Below are positions 33,348 through 42,875 of a DNA stretch of 64,000 nt, piece by piece. Source of the stretch: Prevotellaceae bacterium UBA2852 (lineage in GTDB: Bacteria; Bacteroidota; Bacteroidia; Bacteroidales; Bacteroidaceae); the NCBI GenBank assembly GCA_002350855.1, contig DEFM01000002.1, positions 63,516 to 127,515 of the forward strand. The letters run 5' to 3'. How positions within the stretch are numbered: position 1 is the first letter of the stretch; each line of letters opens with the position of its first letter. The notes below the pieces were generated by a model. The model was given only the letters and a program-made list of their open reading frames with translations. It was not told the origin of the DNA and made no database searches. Position numbers and translations under genes: made by a program.

Positions 33348-34067
33348 TTATTGAGTTTTTAAGTTCATCAGATGCACAGCTACGAGAGCAGCGGTTTCGG
33401 TTCTCAAGCGGCTCTTTCCGAGCGAGACAGGAACGAAACCAGCCTGCATAGCCTGCTTCACTTCGTCGATGCTGAAGTCGCCCTCCGGACCAATCATCAC
33501 CACACAGTCATGTCCTGCTTGCAGCACATCCTTCAGCTCCAGCTTAGCCTGAAGGTCTTCCTGCTCGTAGCAATGGCAAATATATTTATCACCATGGAAA
33601 GGCTGGCGGATAAAATCCTTGAAAGGAGTCATGGCGTTGAGCTGTGGCCTGTACGCCTTGCGGCTCTGCTTCACCGCAGAGATGATGATTTTGTCGATTC
33701 GCGGCAACTTCACCTCGGTTCGCTCAGAGAACTGGCAACGCAGGAACGTCAGTTCGTCAAACCCTATCTCCGTAGCCTTCTCTGCCAGCCACTCTATTCT
33801 GTCCATGTTCTTGGTAGGAGCCATAGCCAGGTGGAGGTGCGGATTCCACTGGCGCTGCTGAGGCAGAGCCTCGGTTATGGAGTAGCAGCAATGGCGCTTG
33901 TCCGCCGCATCTATCACAGCACGGTAGAATGTACCCTCGCCGTCCATCAGCATGATTTCGTCGCCCTCCGTCAGGCGCAAGACACGCAAAGCATGTGCCG
34001 CTTCCTCCTCCGGCAACTCATTCACATTGGCTGCGCCAGGAACATAGAAATAGCGAACTTCTTTCAT
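33348..34067 (-). CDS. rsmE: 16S rRNA (uracil1498-N3)-methyltransferase
   Basis: SPOUT methyltransferase that modifies U1498 in the decoding region of 16S rRNA. It has 239 residues. An N-terminal PUA-like domain (AAHALRVLRLTEGDEI) is followed by the knotted domain with IGPEGDFSIDEV and LGKSRLRTETAAL. The stop and the last five codons (NLKTQ) lie in an AT-rich family C repeat. The ATG overlaps the tsaD stop by four bases (ATGA), so the two are coupled. Confidence 0.96.
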   Translation of the reverse strand: MKEVRYFYVPGAANVNELPEEEAAHALRVLRLTEGDEIMLMDGEGTFYRAVIDAADKRHCCYSITEALPQQRQWNPHLHLAMAPTKNMDRIEWLAEKATEIGFDELTFLRCQFSERTEVKLPRIDKIIISAVKQSRKAYRPQLNAMTPFKDFIRQPFHGDKYICHCYEQEDLQAKLELKDVLQAGHDCVVMIGPEGDFSIDEVKQAMQAGFVPVSLGKSRLRTETAALVAVHLMNLKTQ

Positions 34068-35086
34068 GCCAGTAGTCTTGCAAAAGCAGGTGCATCGATA
34101 TCACAGTACTGCTTGTCGAGATACTTGAAATAAGCAGCCACGCCAATCATCGCCGCATTGTCGGTAGTATAGCTGAATTTAGGGATGAACACTTCCCAGC
34201 GATACCTGCGGGCATAGTCATGGAAGGCGTTGCGCAATCCGTTGTTGGCAGACACGCCACCTGCCACAGCCACCTGGTTGATGCCGGTGTCGCGGGCAGC
34301 CTTCAGAAGTTTCTTCATAAGGATGTCCACAATCGTCTTCTCGAGCGAAGCGGCGAGGTCCTCCTTGTGGTGCTCCACGAAGTCAGGATCATCCTTCTGC
34401 CAGTCACGCAGGGAATAGAGGAACGAAGTCTTCAATCCAGAGAAACTATAGTCATAGCCCTTGATATTAGGTTTGGCAAACGAGAAAGCGAAAGGATTGC
34501 CCTGACGCGCCAGCTTGTCGATAATAGGTCCACCTGGGTAGCCCAGTCCCATCACCTTAGCGCACTTGTCAATCGCCTCACCTGCGGCATCGTCAATGGT
34601 CTGTCCCAGAATCTCCATGTCGTTGTAGGCATTCACCTTCACTATCTGGGAATTTCCGCCACTCACGAGCAGGCACAGGAACGGGAACTGGGGAATGTGC
34701 GCCTCCACACCGTCCTCGCGGATGAAATGGGCAAGGATATGTCCGTGCAGGTGATTTACATCCACCAGAGGGATTCCAAGCGAAAGAGCCATGCCCTTCG
34801 CAAACGACACACCCACGAGCAGGCTGCCGAGCAGACCCGGTCCGCGGGTAAATCCTATGCACGACAACTGATCCCTGCCTATGCCGGCACGTTTCAATGC
34901 CTGATCCACCACCGGCACTATATTCTGCTGGTGAGCACGGCTGGCGAGTTCTGGCACCACGCCGCCATACGCTTCATGCACAGCCTGGCTTGCCGTCACA
35001 TTCGACAGCAGCACATCGCCGCGCATCACCGCCGCCGACGTATCGTCGCACGACGACTCTATTGCTAGTACATATGGAGCTTCCAC
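34064..35086 (-). CDS. tsaD: tRNA N6-adenosine threonylcarbamoyltransferase TsaD
   Basis: Catalytic subunit for the t6A modification at position 37 of ANN-decoding tRNAs, working with TsaB, TsaC and TsaE. It has 340 residues. ASKHA-fold ATP site (AIESSCDDTS), the metal-binding HLHGH motif near residue 111, and the GGVSANN segment near residue 277 are all present. The start is GTG at 35086: the frame is closed by a stop two codons upstream, and no ATG precedes the conserved AIESSCDDT. AT-rich family C repeats abut the start. Confidence 0.97.
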   Translation of the reverse strand: MEAPYVLAIESSCDDTSAAVMRGDVLLSNVTASQAVHEAYGGVVPELASRAHQQNIVPVVDQALKRAGIGRDQLSCIGFTRGPGLLGSLLVGVSFAKGMALSLGIPLVDVNHLHGHILAHFIREDGVEAHIPQFPFLCLLVSGGNSQIVKVNAYNDMEILGQTIDDAAGEAIDKCAKVMGLGYPGGPIIDKLARQGNPFAFSFAKPNIKGYDYSFSGLKTSFLYSLRDWQKDDPDFVEHHKEDLAASLEKTIVDILMKKLLKAARDTGINQVAVAGGVSANNGLRNAFHDYARRYRWEVFIPKFSYTTDNAAMIGVAAYFKYLDKQYCDIDAPAFARLLA

Positions 35087-35090
35087 ACTT

Positions 35091-35250
35091 TAAGTTCTTA
35101 AGTTTTTGAGTTTTTGAGTTTATTTTTTTGTCAAGAATTAGAGAATTTTATTTTTTTTGAATTCTCCGGAACAATTTTCGCAAAGCGAAAAGAATAATTC
35201 TCTAATTCTCAAAATCTTGATATAATAATTTGTTTTTGAGTTCTTAAGGT
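35091..35250. repeat. Family C repeats bracketing a hairpin element
   Basis: GAGTTTTTGAGTT units (35094-35122) and GTTTTTGAGTTCTTAAG (35232-35248) flank an inverted repeat: GAATTAGAGAATT (35135-35147) pairs with AATTCTCTAATTC (35196-35208), extended by TCAAGA/TCTTGA. Inside is a perfect hairpin TTTTCGC-AAA-GCGAAAA. It looks like a miniature mobile element or REP-type sequence without any gene. Confidence 0.6.
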
Positions 35251-35299
35251 ATAATGTTTTCAACTTTAGTAGCTTCGGGCAAAGCTCCGAAGAATTATT

Positions 35300-35325
35300 C
35301 ATTCTTCATTCTTCACTTAGAAGGG
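35300..35325. repeat. Family B repeat fragment, inverted
   Basis: ATTCTTCATTCTTCACTTAG is the reverse complement of the CTAAGTGAAGAGTGAAG start of the copy at 28334, with one or two changes. It lies just after the map stop codon. Confidence 0.5.
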
Positions 35326-35331
35326 GTCTTC

Positions 35332-36198
35332 TTAATACGTCAGTACTTCTACTCCCTTTTCCGTCATCAGCAGGGTGTGTTCCCACTGAGCGCTGGGCAG
35401 TTCGTCCTCAGTCACCACAGTCCAGCCGTCGTCCTCATCCACAAACACACGCCAGTCGCCCATGTTTATCATCGGTTCGATAGTGAACACCATTCCCGGT
35501 ACGAGCAACATGCCACTACCCCTCTTGCCGTAGTGCACGATGTCGGGGTCTTCGTGAAACTCATTCCCCACTCCGTGTCCGCACAGGTCGCGCACCACGG
35601 TGAATCCGTTCTTGTGGGCATGCTTGGCTATCTCATAGCCTATATCACCCACGAAGCAGTAGGGATGGCACGCCTCTATGCCTATGTTTAGGCACTCCTT
35701 AGCCACGTCCACCAGTTTCTGTTTCTGCGGCGTAGTCTTGCCGATTACGAACATACGTGAGGCGTCGGCATAATATCCATCGAGGATTGTAGTCACGTCC
35801 ACATTGATGATGTCACCCTCGCAGAGTATCTCATCCTCGCTAGGAATGCCGTGACACACCACCTCGTCAATGCTCGTGCACACGCTCTTCGGAAATCCTT
35901 CGTAGTTCAGGGGAGCGGGGATCCCTCCATGCTCCACCGTGAAGTTATGGACAAGCGTGTTGATTTCCTCGGTCGACATACCCTCTCTGATGTTTTCCGC
36001 CACGTAGTCCAGTACTCTGGTATTGAGCACGCCAGCCTTGCGGATGCCCTCTATCTGTTCAGGAGTCTTGATGAGTTCACGTCGTGGCACTTTCTTTCCA
36101 CGGTTCTCCCACCCCATGATTATCTTGTCCATCTCCGTGAGGGGCTGTCCGCTGATAGCATGCCATACTTTTTTACTCTTATTCTTTCCTATCATCAT
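35332..36198 (-). CDS. map: Methionine aminopeptidase, type I
   Basis: Removes the N-terminal methionine from new proteins; two-metal enzyme of the cytoplasm. It has 288 residues. The pita-bread fold ligands are seen in NVDVTTILDGYYADASRMF (two Asp), GHGVGNEFHEDP (His) and FTIEPMINMG plus QWEHTLLMTEKG (two Glu). The N-terminal extension of about 40 residues before the catalytic domain is polar and basic, with no SecC or zinc motif. Monocistronic, with a TAnnTTTG box 30 bases before the ATG. Confidence 0.96.
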   Translation of the reverse strand: MMIGKNKSKKVWHAISGQPLTEMDKIIMGWENRGKKVPRRELIKTPEQIEGIRKAGVLNTRVLDYVAENIREGMSTEEINTLVHNFTVEHGGIPAPLNYEGFPKSVCTSIDEVVCHGIPSEDEILCEGDIINVDVTTILDGYYADASRMFVIGKTTPQKQKLVDVAKECLNIGIEACHPYCFVGDIGYEIAKHAHKNGFTVVRDLCGHGVGNEFHEDPDIVHYGKRGSGMLLVPGMVFTIEPMINMGDWRVFVDEDDGWTVVTEDELPSAQWEHTLLMTEKGVEVLTY

Positions 36199-36228
36199 GA
36201 ATAATGTTATTGAAATTCAATCAACTTG

Positions 36229-36236
36229 CAAAGTTA
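36229..36236 (-). promoter_or_regulatory. Promoter -7 box of map
   Basis: TAACTTTG on the minus strand. At 19 bases upstream there is TTAG, one change from TTTG. The rest of the gap up to 36453 shows no gene and no structure I recognise. Confidence 0.6.
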
Positions 36237-36453
36237 CTCTTTTATTTTGGAAAAACTAATAATCATGTGGTAAAATTATTTAATGAAAGTAAACCAGCCT
36301 ATTTCAGCACAAGACAAAAAACACTAAGTATTCAACATAAATCACCGCTATGGTTTTGAAAAATCACAACGTTCAAAAAACATAGAGATTTGATATTTGC
36401 TATCGGGTTGATGTTTTTTTTAGTAAAAAGGATATTATGACCGAAAAAAAGAG

Positions 36454-36461
36454 TAAATTTG
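36454..36461 (+). promoter_or_regulatory. Promoter -7 box of the 36493 lipoprotein gene
   Basis: TAAATTTG, a perfect TAnnTTTG, 31 bases before the ATG. No clear -33 box. Confidence 0.55.
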
Positions 36462-36492
36462 CAGATTATAACTAATAATAAAGCATAGACAT

Positions 36493-37080
36493 ATGAAAAT
36501 CGAAAGAATCTCACTTGCACTAACGATGATTATAACTATTGTGGCGTGTGGTAACAACAAGCAGGAAAACACTAAGGAAACTGAAGCATGGGAAGCTCCA
36601 GAAGAAATACACTCCGAACTGATGAGTTTGGAAAAACGCTCGCACACGGAAACAGTGATTATAAAAGGCGAGAAATATACTTACGCATTCACATTCGAGC
36701 CATCTGACTCTCTCCCTGTCATCGTGAACGCAGAAGGACAGAAATATCGAGACAATACTGCAACACTGACCATCAAGCATAATGGTGAGACTTTTTTCCA
36801 TCAGGTATTCACGAAGAAGACTTTTGCGGATTTCAGCGATTATCTGAGTTTCGAAAACTCTGCTCTAATAGGTTTCAACTATAACTACAACAAAGCTGAC
36901 AATCACGACGGTCTGTACTTTATAGCAACAATCGGTGATCCAGACCCTGCCCTTGAATTGGTGTCTCCAGTGGAGATAACGATTCTGCCAGGAAACAAGT
37001 TCTCACTCCAGCCAGCTGAAGACGTGGAAACAGAACCACTGGAGCCAGGATTGCGTTTAGAACCGGAGCAGTTTGAGTAA
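36493..37080 (+). CDS. Predicted lipoprotein, probably DUF4738 family
   Basis: Exported lipoprotein of 195 residues with signal peptide and lipobox TIVAC (cysteine near residue 19). A polar linker rich in Glu and Asn follows, then a single beta-rich domain (residues about 50-180) with the pattern of DUF4738 (LTIKHNGETFFHQVFTKKTF). Function unknown; no homologue with a known role recognised. It has its own promoter and the 209-base gap to clpC. Confidence 0.72.
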   Translation: MKIERISLALTMIITIVACGNNKQENTKETEAWEAPEEIHSELMSLEKRSHTETVIIKGEKYTYAFTFEPSDSLPVIVNAEGQKYRDNTATLTIKHNGETFFHQVFTKKTFADFSDYLSFENSALIGFNYNYNKADNHDGLYFIATIGDPDPALELVSPVEITILPGNKFSLQPAEDVETEPLEPGLRLEPEQFE

Positions 37081-37167
37081 AAATTAACCGCTACCTGACC
37101 TATCCCTTCATGTAGAGGAACAGATGCCTTATACGAGAGATATTTTTTTAGGTATTTCAATAAAAAG

Positions 37168-37215
37168 TGCAGTGATAAATGTGATGAGTGACTGCAAAAC
37201 TGACAAAATGGCGCA
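37168..37215 (+). promoter_or_regulatory. Possible regulator site upstream of clpC
   Basis: TGCAGT (37168) and ACTGCA (37191) form a spaced inverted repeat, followed by CTGACAAAATGGCGCA (37200-37215). They lie 20-70 bases upstream of the sigma-54-like promoter, where an activator could bind. Weak evidence. Confidence 0.3.
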
Positions 37216-37237
37216 AGAAAAAGGAATTTCCCCTTAA

Positions 37238-37253
37238 TGGCATATTATTTGAA
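37238..37253 (+). promoter_or_regulatory. Sigma-54-like promoter of clpC
   Basis: TGGCATATTATTTGAA fits the -24/-12 consensus TGGCAC-N5-TTGC with exact spacing: GG at 37239 and the -12 G at 37251 are separated by 10 bases. The -12 C is replaced by A. The transcription start would be near 37263. No TAnnTTTG box was seen. Confidence 0.45.
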
Positions 37254-37289
37254 TAATATAAAACTTAAATAACTTAAGAACATACTCCA

Positions 37290-39812
37290 TTGACTGAAAA
37301 CTATTCTGAATTACTGAAACAAGTGTTGCAATACAGCAAAGAAGAGGCAACACGACTTGGGAACGACTATATTGGTCCTGAGCACCTGTTACTGGGCATC
37401 ATTAGAGATGGCGACAACAGAGCTATCGATGCACTGCAAAGAGGAAGCAATCTGGACGTTATGACTATTAAGTCACAACTGGAGAAAAGAATCAGAAGAA
37501 ACGAGCAACTGACGTTTGGTGCTAATGATATCTCACTGAACGACACTTCTAACTCAGTACTGAGACTGAGTATCCTCGAATCAAGGCTGATGCGGGCACA
37601 GTCGGTGGGGGTTGAACACTTATTATTGGCTATTATGAAACACAAAGATAACCTACCTGCACACATTCTGGAAGACTCTGACGCAAGCTATGACAGTCTG
37701 TTCAAATTCCTGTCAAAGCCTGCCACTTCGCCACGTGGTGATGTGGACTTCGACGACGAGGAGGAAGACACTCCGCCTGTGGACAAGGGCTGCCAGGGAC
37801 AGGGCAGCGGCAACACCGCCACCGCCACTGGCACCACTCATGATAAGAGTACCGACACTCCTGCCATTGACTCCTTCGGCTACGACCTCACCAAGGCTGC
37901 ACGCAACAACCAGTTGGATCCAGTGGTGGGAAGGGACAAGGAAATAGAGCGACTCATACAAATCCTAAGCCGCAGGAAGAAGAACAATCCCGTGCTTATC
38001 GGTGACCCGGGTGTAGGAAAGAGTGCGATTGTAGAAGGACTGGCGCGCAGAATCAACGAACACAGGGTGCCGAGGATGCTTCGCGACAAACGTCTGGTCA
38101 CTCTCGACATGAGTAGTGTGGTGGCTGGAACGAAGTACCGCGGTCAGTTTGAGGAGAGAATGAAGACCATCATCTCCGAACTCAAGAACAACAAAGACAT
38201 AATCATCTTCATTGATGAGATACATACCCTCGTAGGTGCTGGCAACCAGGCTGGACAGATGGACGCAGCCAACATGATGAAGCCAGCACTTGCCCGAGGT
38301 GAGCTGCAATGCATCGGTGCCACAACGCTCGACGAATACCGCAACAGCATAGAAAAGGACGGTGCGCTGGAACGCCGATTCCAGAAGATTGTGGTGCAGC
38401 CAACTACAGAGGAAGAGACGCTCGAAATTCTCCACAACATCAAGGAGCGCTACGAAGAACACCACAACGTGACCTATACCGACGAAGCCCTGAAGTCGTG
38501 TGTGACTCTGACCAGCCGCTACGTAACTGACCGCAGCTTCCCCGACAAAGCCATCGACGTGATGGACGAAGTAGGTGCGCGTGTGCACCTTGGCGACACC
38601 AATGTGCCCAAGGTCATAGAAGAGCTGGAAGCTGAGATAGCTACTGCCAACGCTCACAAGGACATGGCTGTGAAAAGCCAGAACTTCGAACTGGCTGCCA
38701 ATTTCCGCGACCAGGTGAAGCAGTTGCAGACTGAACTCAACATCAAAAAGCAGGAATGGCAGGCAAGCATCACCGAAAACCGCGAGACGGTGGATTGCAG
38801 TCAGGTGGAAGAGACTGTCGCCATGATGACTGGTATTCCCGTGCAGCGTATGGCTTCGGCAGACGGCATCCGCCTGAAAGGAATGCGTGAGGAGTTGAAA
38901 TCCAAGATAATCGCACAGGACGACGCCATTGACAAACTGGTTTCATCCATCCAGCGCTCACGTGTAGGTCTGAACGACCCTAACCGCCCGATCGGCACAT
39001 TCATGTTCCTCGGTCCTACGGGTGTGGGTAAGACATTCCTTGCCAAGCAACTGGCTGAACACATGTTCGGCACAGTCGACGCCATCATCCGCATCGACAT
39101 GTCGGAATACATGGAGAAATTCACCGTGAGCCGACTGGTGGGAGCGCCTCCAGGATATGTGGGTTACGAAGAGGGTGGACTGCTGACCGAGAAAGTGCGT
39201 CGCAAGCCCTACTCCATCGTTCTGCTCGACGAGATAGAGAAGGCTCACCCTGATGTTTTCAACATACTGCTGCAGGTGATGGACGAAGGACGACTGACCG
39301 ACACCGGTGGCAGAACGGTGGATTTCCGCAACACGGTAATCATCATGACATCCAACGCCGGAACACGCCAGCTGAAGGAATTCGGACGCGGCATCGGTTT
39401 TGCAGCCATGCAGGGCGTGGGCGAGAAGGAGATGTCGCGCAGCGTGATTCGCAAGGCTCTGGAAAAACAGTTCAGCCCGGAATTCCTGAACCGCATCGAC
39501 GACATCATCACCTTCGACCAGCTGGATCTCAATGCCATACTCAAAATTATAGAACTGGAGCTTAAGCCTCTCTATAGTCGCATCGAAGCATTGGGTTATA
39601 AGCTGCAGATCAGCGATGAAGCCAAGGAGTTTATTGCCAACCAGGGCTACGACAAGCAGTTTGGTGCAAGACCGCTTCGACGTGCCATCCAGACTCATCT
39701 GGAGGACGGCATCTCCGAACTCATCGTTGAGGAAAAGGTTCACGAAGGATGCACCATAACCGCAAAGATGGGCGGCGACGATGCTAAAAAAGTGATTTTG
39801 GAAGTATCATGA
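37290..39812 (+). CDS. clpC: ATP-dependent Clp protease ATP-binding subunit ClpC
   Basis: Hexameric AAA+ unfoldase that feeds proteins to ClpP. It has 840 residues. Clp N-domain repeats (about 5-145), an acidic and Gly/Thr-rich linker (about 150-190), AAA1 with Walker A GDPGVGKS (238-245), a UVR/coiled-coil region (about 450-500) and AAA2 with GPTGVGKT (575-582) give the ClpC order. The start is TTG at 37290: a stop lies five codons upstream and the next ATG is after residue 50. Its stop overlaps mltG (ATGA). Confidence 0.95.
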   Translation: MTENYSELLKQVLQYSKEEATRLGNDYIGPEHLLLGIIRDGDNRAIDALQRGSNLDVMTIKSQLEKRIRRNEQLTFGANDISLNDTSNSVLRLSILESRLMRAQSVGVEHLLLAIMKHKDNLPAHILEDSDASYDSLFKFLSKPATSPRGDVDFDDEEEDTPPVDKGCQGQGSGNTATATGTTHDKSTDTPAIDSFGYDLTKAARNNQLDPVVGRDKEIERLIQILSRRKKNNPVLIGDPGVGKSAIVEGLARRINEHRVPRMLRDKRLVTLDMSSVVAGTKYRGQFEERMKTIISELKNNKDIIIFIDEIHTLVGAGNQAGQMDAANMMKPALARGELQCIGATTLDEYRNSIEKDGALERRFQKIVVQPTTEEETLEILHNIKERYEEHHNVTYTDEALKSCVTLTSRYVTDRSFPDKAIDVMDEVGARVHLGDTNVPKVIEELEAEIATANAHKDMAVKSQNFELAANFRDQVKQLQTELNIKKQEWQASITENRETVDCSQVEETVAMMTGIPVQRMASADGIRLKGMREELKSKIIAQDDAIDKLVSSIQRSRVGLNDPNRPIGTFMFLGPTGVGKTFLAKQLAEHMFGTVDAIIRIDMSEYMEKFTVSRLVGAPPGYVGYEEGGLLTEKVRRKPYSIVLLDEIEKAHPDVFNILLQVMDEGRLTDTGGRTVDFRNTVIIMTSNAGTRQLKEFGRGIGFAAMQGVGEKEMSRSVIRKALEKQFSPEFLNRIDDIITFDQLDLNAILKIIELELKPLYSRIEALGYKLQISDEAKEFIANQGYDKQFGARPLRRAIQTHLEDGISELIVEEKVHEGCTITAKMGGDDAKKVILEVS

Positions 39813-40840
39813 AGAAGACCGCACGACGTTATATGATAATAATCTCTGCAATTGTCATTCTGGTAGTAATAGCATTCATTGCTGCCAAAATGACAATTGG
39901 CAGTATTATGCACAACGAGCAGCCGGTATTCATATACATAGACCATGACGACGACATCGACTCTGTCTGTGCCAAGATAGAAGATGCAGGCCAGCCATCG
40001 ACCATGACAGGTTTCAAACTGCTTGCAAAGCTGACAAAATACCAAAGCAACATTCGTACGGGACGCTATGTGATAGACCCGGGAATGACCATGCTGCAGT
40101 TGGTGAGAAGACTCAGAAACCATGAGCAATGTCCTGTGCAGCTCGTAGTGCCTTCTGTGCACACTACCGATAAGCTCGCAGAACGGCTCTGTCAGTCGCT
40201 CATGATTGACTCCGCTGCCATCAGCAAGGTCATGCACAACCCCACCCTGCAGCACCAATGGGGCTACAACGACACTACACTTATGGCAATGATTATCCCC
40301 AACACCTACGAAGTGTGGTGGGACATCTCAGCTAATCAACTTATAGAACGGCTGCACAAGGAATCGGAGAATTTCTGGGACAAAACACGCAAAAGCAAGG
40401 CAGCCAAGCTGGGACTGAAACCTACCGAAGTAGTAACCCTTGCTAGCATCGTGGACTCCGAGACTGCCTACACTCCAGAGAAGCCAACCATTGCAGGACT
40501 CTACCTCAACCGCCTGATGAAGGGAATGCCTCTGCAGAGCGACCCGACAATTCTCTTTGCAATCGGAGACTTCACCCGCCAGCGTGTGTTGTCGGAAGAC
40601 CTGCAAGTGGAATCGCCATACAACACCTATAAATATGCAGGACTGCCACCAGGACCTATCCGGATGGCTTCCATCTCTGCTATCGACGCTGTGCTGAATC
40701 CTCTCAAGAGCGACTATATATATATGTGTGCCAAAGAGGACTTCTCAGGCAGCCACAATTTCGCAGTAACCTACAGCGAACACATGGCAAACGCACGCCG
40801 CTACCAGCAGGCACTTAACCAGAGAGGAATAAGGAAATGA
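39809..40840 (+). CDS. mltG: Endolytic murein transglycosylase MltG
   Basis: Inner-membrane lytic transglycosylase that cleaves nascent glycan strands and sets their length. It has 343 residues: N-terminal membrane helix (about 10-28), LysM-like part, then the YceG domain. The catalytic region reads LASIVDSETA, with the glutamate that serves as catalytic acid in the family, followed by LYLNRLMKGMPLQSDPT and PYNTYKYAGLPPGPI. It is coupled to clpC and to the glycosyltransferase gene by four-base overlaps, an arrangement I regard as a true operon. Confidence 0.94.
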   Translation: MKKTARRYMIIISAIVILVVIAFIAAKMTIGSIMHNEQPVFIYIDHDDDIDSVCAKIEDAGQPSTMTGFKLLAKLTKYQSNIRTGRYVIDPGMTMLQLVRRLRNHEQCPVQLVVPSVHTTDKLAERLCQSLMIDSAAISKVMHNPTLQHQWGYNDTTLMAMIIPNTYEVWWDISANQLIERLHKESENFWDKTRKSKAAKLGLKPTEVVTLASIVDSETAYTPEKPTIAGLYLNRLMKGMPLQSDPTILFAIGDFTRQRVLSEDLQVESPYNTYKYAGLPPGPIRMASISAIDAVLNPLKSDYIYMCAKEDFSGSHNFAVTYSEHMANARRYQQALNQRGIRK

Positions 40841-41955
40841 AGATACTATTGCTTGGTGAATACAGCAACGTACACTGGACTTTGGCTGAAGGACTGCGCA
40901 AGCTAGGGCATGAAGTCTGTGTCGTAAGCGATGGTGACCGATGGAAGGGATACAAGAGAGACGTTGACCTCAGCCGAAAGTCGTTCTCCTTGGTTGACAC
41001 AATGAAGTATATGGCAAAGGTACACCGCCTTATGCCGAAGCTTCGCAACTACGACGTGGTGCAGATCATCAATCCCATATTCCTTGACCTGAGAGCAAGC
41101 AGGAACCTGCCTTTCTACAAATCCCTGCGCCGACACAACAAGAGAATGTTCATGTGTGCATTCGGAATGGATTACTACTGGGTGAAGACCTGTCTCGACT
41201 GCAAGACATTCCGCTACTCCGACTTCAACCTGGGAAGCAGGCTGAGAACAGAGGAACCGTTTAACCGGCAATTTATAAAAGACTGGATGGGCGATGAGAA
41301 GAAACCGCTCAACGAATATATTGCCCAGGACTGCGACGGCATCATCACCGGACTGTACGAATACGACGCCTGTTACCGACCTGTATTCCCGGACAAGACT
41401 CATTATATTCCCTTCCCCATTGACATGACGGGAGTGAATCGAGTGGCTGAATACCATGAAGGCGACAAGGTTCGCATCTTTATAGGGATACAGAAGAACA
41501 AGTCGGAATACAAAGGCACAGACATCATGCTCCGTGCCGCAGAAAAGGTACAAAGGAAATACGCAGACATGGTGGAACTGGTGAAAGTGGAATCAGTTCC
41601 TTTTGAAGAGTATCAAGACACCATGAATTCCTGCCACATCATGCTCGACCAGCTCTACGGCTACTCTCCGGCAATGAATGCATTGCTGGCCATGTCGAAG
41701 GGAATGGTGGTAGTAGGTGGTGGCGAGGAAGAAACCTACGACATATTAGAAGAAAAGGAACTGCGTCCGATTATAAACGTAGTTCCTGAAGAAGAAGATG
41801 TCTACAACAAACTGGAGCAGCTCATCCTCAATCCGTCAATCATCCCCGTGCTCTCACAGCAAAGCATAGACTTCATACGCCGACATCACGACTATGTGAA
41901 AGTAGCAGAGGAATATGTGAAGGTCTTTACTTCTTTACCAACTTCAAAGAAGTGA
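40837..41955 (+). CDS. Glycosyltransferase, GT-B fold (family 1/4-like)
   Basis: Putative glycosyltransferase of 372 residues. The N-terminus MKILLLGEYSNVHWTLAEGL is the start of a GT-B Rossmann domain; the C-terminal donor-binding domain includes KGTDIMLRAAEKV and YGYSPAMNALLAMSKGMVVVGGGEEE with the conserved glutamates. No signal peptide. The sugar donor and acceptor cannot be read. It follows mltG with a four-base overlap and its last 29 bases overlap a convergent lipoprotein gene. Confidence 0.82.
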   Translation: MKILLLGEYSNVHWTLAEGLRKLGHEVCVVSDGDRWKGYKRDVDLSRKSFSLVDTMKYMAKVHRLMPKLRNYDVVQIINPIFLDLRASRNLPFYKSLRRHNKRMFMCAFGMDYYWVKTCLDCKTFRYSDFNLGSRLRTEEPFNRQFIKDWMGDEKKPLNEYIAQDCDGIITGLYEYDACYRPVFPDKTHYIPFPIDMTGVNRVAEYHEGDKVRIFIGIQKNKSEYKGTDIMLRAAEKVQRKYADMVELVKVESVPFEEYQDTMNSCHIMLDQLYGYSPAMNALLAMSKGMVVVGGGEEETYDILEEKELRPIINVVPEEEDVYNKLEQLILNPSIIPVLSQQSIDFIRRHHDYVKVAEEYVKVFTSLPTSKK

Positions 41956-42778
41956 TGAGAAGGCTGTCGGTACTGATGATTGCAGTTCCATCAAAATGAT
42001 GAGTCTGAATGCGGTCGGAATCTTCAGGATAAACAATCTCCTGAAGCTCGAAATTCACACTCAGCACAGGAACTCCCCCACTCTCAAGCTTTCTTACCTT
42101 GAAATCTGAAGGAGCGAAACGCTTCGGCTTGTTGTCGGCATGAGTGTGTTTCATATAGGCTACTACATCCTCACGAGTAGCATTGTCTTTGCCAAAATAA
42201 GATAACTTGGAAGCGATGGTTCTCTCTATGTCGATATTATCGCTTTGAAGCAAAACGAAATGCTTGAGCAGCAATTGCTCTGCTGCACTCACTTCTGTAT
42301 CGTCAAGACGAGAGAAAGTCTCAGCAAGTTCAGTCAGGCGGCGGTTGGCATCGTTGACATGTACGCCTTCCGGATGACGCAGAAGGTATTCATCAAACGC
42401 TGATGGAGTATTCTCCACAACTGCCATGGAATAATCGATATGATCAAGCTGAAGAACGGCTGTAGAGCGAAAGAAACCATCCTGATGAGAAGTGATATAG
42501 TTCTCCATTTGCTCTCTCGTAGGATTGCTGGTCAGAATGTTGGTCCACTCATCATATTCTTTCAGAAGACGGTGCTTCAAAGACTGAACATGATTGAAAT
42601 GTGCTCCATTTGGGCAATTGTCCAGATAATCATCTATTGCGGCAAGAAGTGAATCAGGCTGGTCGGACTCCTGAAAATGGGCAATTTGTGACCAATACTG
42701 AGGTTCTTCATTCGGTTTTGAACCACAGGAAACAAGCATGGCTACTGCCAGAAAAAGAGAGTAATGAATACGTTTCAT
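41927..42778 (-). CDS. Predicted lipoprotein of unknown function
   Basis: Lipoprotein of 283 residues when started at the ATG at 42778 (MKRIHYS); an upstream start in the same frame at 42796 would add six residues that do not fit a signal peptide. Lipobox MLVSC. The mature part is alpha-helical and TPR-like to the eye (repeated LLAAIDDYLDNCPNG and DEYLLRHPEGVH phrases), then a beta C-terminal part. No family recognised. Divergent from rsmG. Confidence 0.72.
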   Translation of the reverse strand: MKRIHYSLFLAVAMLVSCGSKPNEEPQYWSQIAHFQESDQPDSLLAAIDDYLDNCPNGAHFNHVQSLKHRLLKEYDEWTNILTSNPTREQMENYITSHQDGFFRSTAVLQLDHIDYSMAVVENTPSAFDEYLLRHPEGVHVNDANRRLTELAETFSRLDDTEVSAAEQLLLKHFVLLQSDNIDIERTIASKLSYFGKDNATREDVVAYMKHTHADNKPKRFAPSDFKVRKLESGGVPVLSVNFELQEIVYPEDSDRIQTHHFDGTAIISTDSLLITSLKLVKK

Positions 42779-42828
42779 AGTTTCTGTTAATAACATTTTT
42801 CAGAAAAATCATGCAAATTTACATCATT

Positions 42829-42862
42829 TTTGAATTTCTCTATAATAAAATTGCTATTTTTG
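42829..42862 (+). promoter_or_regulatory. Promoter of rsmG
   Basis: TTTG at 42829 and TATTTTTG at 42855-42862, spacing 22 instead of 19. The leader to the ATG at 42876 is about 10 bases. Confidence 0.55.
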
Positions 42863-42875
42863 CAAAAAAAACATA

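Noticed and set aside
40437..40470. Loss of the MltG catalytic residue (Asp where Glu is common in IVEKET)
   Set aside because: The second acidic residue, Glu in DSET, is kept and I cannot be sure that the first position is the catalytic one; the protein is otherwise complete.
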